Assembly (NCBI GenBank): GCA_004297235.1
Contig: SCUR01000585.1
Span: 1-9,062, forward strand
DNA: 9,062 nucleotides
From: Candidatus Manganitrophaceae bacterium
GTDB taxonomy: Bacteria; Nitrospirota; Nitrospiria; SBBL01; Manganitrophaceae
Direction: 5' to 3'
Shown: positions 7,507 through 9,062 of the stretch, piece after piece
Numbering within the stretch: position 1 is the stretch's first letter
Layout of the letters: each line of letters opens with the position of its first letter
Made by a program: the position numbers and the translations under genes
The notes under the pieces: generated by a model
What the model was told of the DNA's origin: nothing
The model's database searches: none
The model's input: only the letters and a program-made list of their open reading frames with translations

Positions 7507-7874
7507 AGGAAAAAGTTCTGATTGTAGACGATACCGAGTTTTACCAGAAAGCCTATAAGAACAAGCTCCTCTCCGCGGGATATATCACCTCGGTCGCCAA
7601 TAACGGGGTGGAGGCGTTGAAGGCCCTGACCGTCGACAAACCCGATTTGATCCTCCTCGATCTGATGATGCCGATCATGGATGGATTCAAAGTCCTCCAA
7701 ACGGTCAAAGCCAATCCCAATTTTCAAAATATTCCGGTCATCGTATTTTCCGCCAAGGGAGCGAGCGAAGAGATCAGCAAGGCGCTCCAAGCCGGGGCGA
7801 ACGATTTTCTGGTAAAAGCGACCACGACCCCCAATAAAGTCGTTGAGAAGATAAAAGAGGTTCTCCAAAAATAA
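7503..7874 (+). CDS. Single-domain response regulator (CheY-like receiver)
   Basis: The 123-residue product is only a receiver domain, with no output domain. The acidic pocket is Asp9 and Asp10 (LIVDD), the phosphoacceptor is Asp53 (ILLDLMMPIMDG), the switch Ser is 83 (IVFSAKG) and the conserved Lys is 105 (NDFLVKA). All functional residues are present, so it should be phosphorylatable. The C-terminal pattern LVKATTTPNKVVEKIKEVL resembles a widespread group of orphan receivers. No histidine kinase lies in the window, so partner and output are unknown. The ATG at 7503 shares four bases with the cysE stop and has a GGGGGA eight bases upstream, arguing for co-translation with cysE. It was probably acquired into the operon; a direct link to cysteine metabolism is not shown. 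Confidence 0.95.
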   Translation: MKEKVLIVDDTEFYQKAYKNKLLSAGYITSVANNGVEALKALTVDKPDLILLDLMMPIMDGFKVLQTVKANPNFQNIPVIVFSAKGASEEISKALQAGANDFLVKATTTPNKVVEKIKEVLQK

Positions 7875-7917
7875 GAACAGAGTCGGTTTCATCTCTTCCC
7901 TCGGCAAGCCCCCTTCA

Positions 7918-9051
7918 TTGACTTCAGAACGATTGATGTCCAGATCGCCCCAACAAAATGAATTCGTTTTCTTTACCCGGAATCTTTTAAAGTGGTATCA
8001 TGCCCACGGGCGAGATCTCCCCTGGCGGCGAACCGCCGATCCTTATGCCATCTGGATCTCCGAGATCATGCTCCAGCAGACGCAGGTCGCGACGGTGTTG
8101 CCCTATTACGCCCGTTTTCTATCGCGCTTTCCCACCCTCCGCGATCTCGCCGCCGCGCCCCTGGACAAAGTTTTAAAATCGTGGGAGGGGCTGGGATATT
8201 ATGCCCGGGCGAGACACCTGCATCGGGCGGCCAACGAGATGGTCGCCCGCTTTGAAGGAAACTTCCCCTCCCGTTTTGAGGAGATTCTCTCCCTGCCGGG
8301 GATCGGCCGATCGACGGCCGGGGCAATCGCGACCATTGCGCTGGGCCAACGGCACCCCATCCTGGACGGCAATGTAAAGCGGGTCCTCTGCCGCTACTTC
8401 TGCGTCGAGGAAGATCCGAAGAAAAAAGAGACCGAAAAACAACTGTGGCAGTTCTCCGAAAAGCTGCTTCCCCGCAAAGAGCCCGACCACTATACACAAG
8501 CAATCATGGACCTCGGGGCGACGATCTGCACGCCGGCGGAGCCGCGCTGTCCGCTCTGTCCCGTTCGGAATCAATGCAAGGCATTCGAAAAGGGGGTTCA
8601 GGGAAGGCTGCCGATGAAGGCGTTGGGGAAGCGCGTCCCGGAGCGGGATTATGTGGCCGGTGTCCTGTTTCGGGGAAAGAGGGTCTTGATCCGGCGGCGT
8701 CCCGCGAAGGGGCTGCTTGGCGGCCTCTGGGAATTCCCCGGCGGACAGGTCGATCTGGACGGAAAGGGACGGAGCGTCGAGAAGAAGATAACCGAGGCGC
8801 TCCGGAAGGAGATCCCCTGGAGGGTCGATCAATGGTCGCCTTGGGGAAAGGTCAAACACACTTTCACCCATTTTAAAATGACCCTTCATGTTTATTCCGG
8901 GCGGAGCGGGGAGCGACAAGGCCAAAACACCGACGAGCAAAAATGGGTCGATGTGGAAGCGTTATCGGATTATGCTTTTTCTTCCGCGCATCAGAAAATT
9001 CTTTTGAAATTAAAAGAACCGACGGATGGGCAGCGACGTCTATTTTCGTGA
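7918..9051 (+). CDS. mutY: A/G-specific adenine DNA glycosylase (MutY)
   Basis: MutY removes adenine mispaired with 8-oxoguanine or guanine, preventing G:C to T:A changes. Numbering from the TTG at 7918 gives 377 residues. The HhH-GPD catalytic domain (about 15-225) contains SEIMLQQTQV with catalytic Glu49, the hairpin LPGIGRSTAGAIA (126-138) and the catalytic Asp150 in LDGNVKRVL. The iron-sulfur cluster loop is intact: Cys204-X6-Cys211-X2-Cys214-X5-Cys220. A C-terminal Nudix-like domain that recognises 8-oxoguanine spans about 241-360 (GGLWEFPGG, then KHTFTHFKMTLHVY). The ATG at 7936 (residue 7) is an equally likely or better start; neither has a clear Shine-Dalgarno. The 43-bp gap after the receiver gene contains no visible terminator, so it is probably in the same transcript. 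Confidence 0.96.
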   Translation: MTSERLMSRSPQQNEFVFFTRNLLKWYHAHGRDLPWRRTADPYAIWISEIMLQQTQVATVLPYYARFLSRFPTLRDLAAAPLDKVLKSWEGLGYYARARHLHRAANEMVARFEGNFPSRFEEILSLPGIGRSTAGAIATIALGQRHPILDGNVKRVLCRYFCVEEDPKKKETEKQLWQFSEKLLPRKEPDHYTQAIMDLGATICTPAEPRCPLCPVRNQCKAFEKGVQGRLPMKALGKRVPERDYVAGVLFRGKRVLIRRRPAKGLLGGLWEFPGGQVDLDGKGRSVEKKITEALRKEIPWRVDQWSPWGKVKHTFTHFKMTLHVYSGRSGERQGQNTDEQKWVDVEALSDYAFSSAHQKILLKLKEPTDGQRRLFS

Positions 9052-9062
9052 GCTCTTAAACC
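9026..9062 (+). CDS. Possible start of a further gene, cut by the window end
   Basis: An ATG inside the 3' end of mutY opens a frame (MGSDVYFRELLN) that continues past the window edge and would overlap mutY by 26 bp. Tight overlaps are common in this operon. With twelve codons and no strong ribosome-binding site, this is only a suggestion. Confidence 0.3.
   Translation, partial: MGSDVYFRELLN

Noticed and set aside
8173..8940. A 255-codon open frame on the minus strand inside mutY.
   Set aside because: It is antisense to a gene with intact catalytic residues and iron-sulfur ligands. Its composition (rich in Arg, Pro, Leu and Gly) is what a shadow frame in GC-rich DNA gives.

Overview
The window reads as an ordinary, densely coded bacterial chromosome segment. 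It is moderately GC-rich by eye, with 4-bp gene overlaps, TTG starts and mostly short intergenic gaps. The gene content (a MinD-like ATPase beside a J-domain-like/HTH protein, BioA, HtrA, and a YacL-IspD-IspF-CysE cluster followed by a lone receiver and MutY) resembles Nitrospirota or the former deltaproteobacterial lineages. That placement rests on remembered protein style, not on a search. No rRNA, tRNA, CRISPR array, insertion sequence, integrase or phage gene is visible.

Layout. Positions 1-636 hold the 3' end of a MinD/ParA-type ATPase. After a 33-nt gap (to the preferred ATG start) comes a small cytoplasmic protein that joins a J-domain-like region lacking HPD to a RodZ-type helix-turn-helix. 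Its 3' end overlaps, tail to tail, the biotin gene bioA, which runs on the minus strand (1244-2692). A 258-bp divergent region (2693-2950) carries a recognisable sigma70-type promoter and two small inverted repeats. It precedes a membrane-anchored HtrA/Deg protease with two PDZ domains (2951-4462).

From 4610 to the end all genes run on the plus strand: yacL-like PIN/TRAM protein, ispD, ispF, cysE, a single-domain response regulator, mutY, and possibly the first codons of another gene. Overlaps at yacL/ispD (TTGA), ispD/ispF (ATGA) and cysE/receiver (ATGA) suggest one polycistronic, translationally coupled unit. IspD and IspF carry out the third and fifth enzymatic steps of the MEP isoprenoid pathway. 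CysE makes O-acetylserine for cysteine synthesis. MutY removes adenine mispaired with 8-oxoguanine.

Most of the window is housekeeping. The least ordinary parts are the MinD-like ATPase with a helical insertion beside the J-like/HTH protein (with a C9 tract in its interdomain linker), the leader before the protease gene, and the orphan receiver coupled to cysE. I do not see a convincing new multi-gene system.
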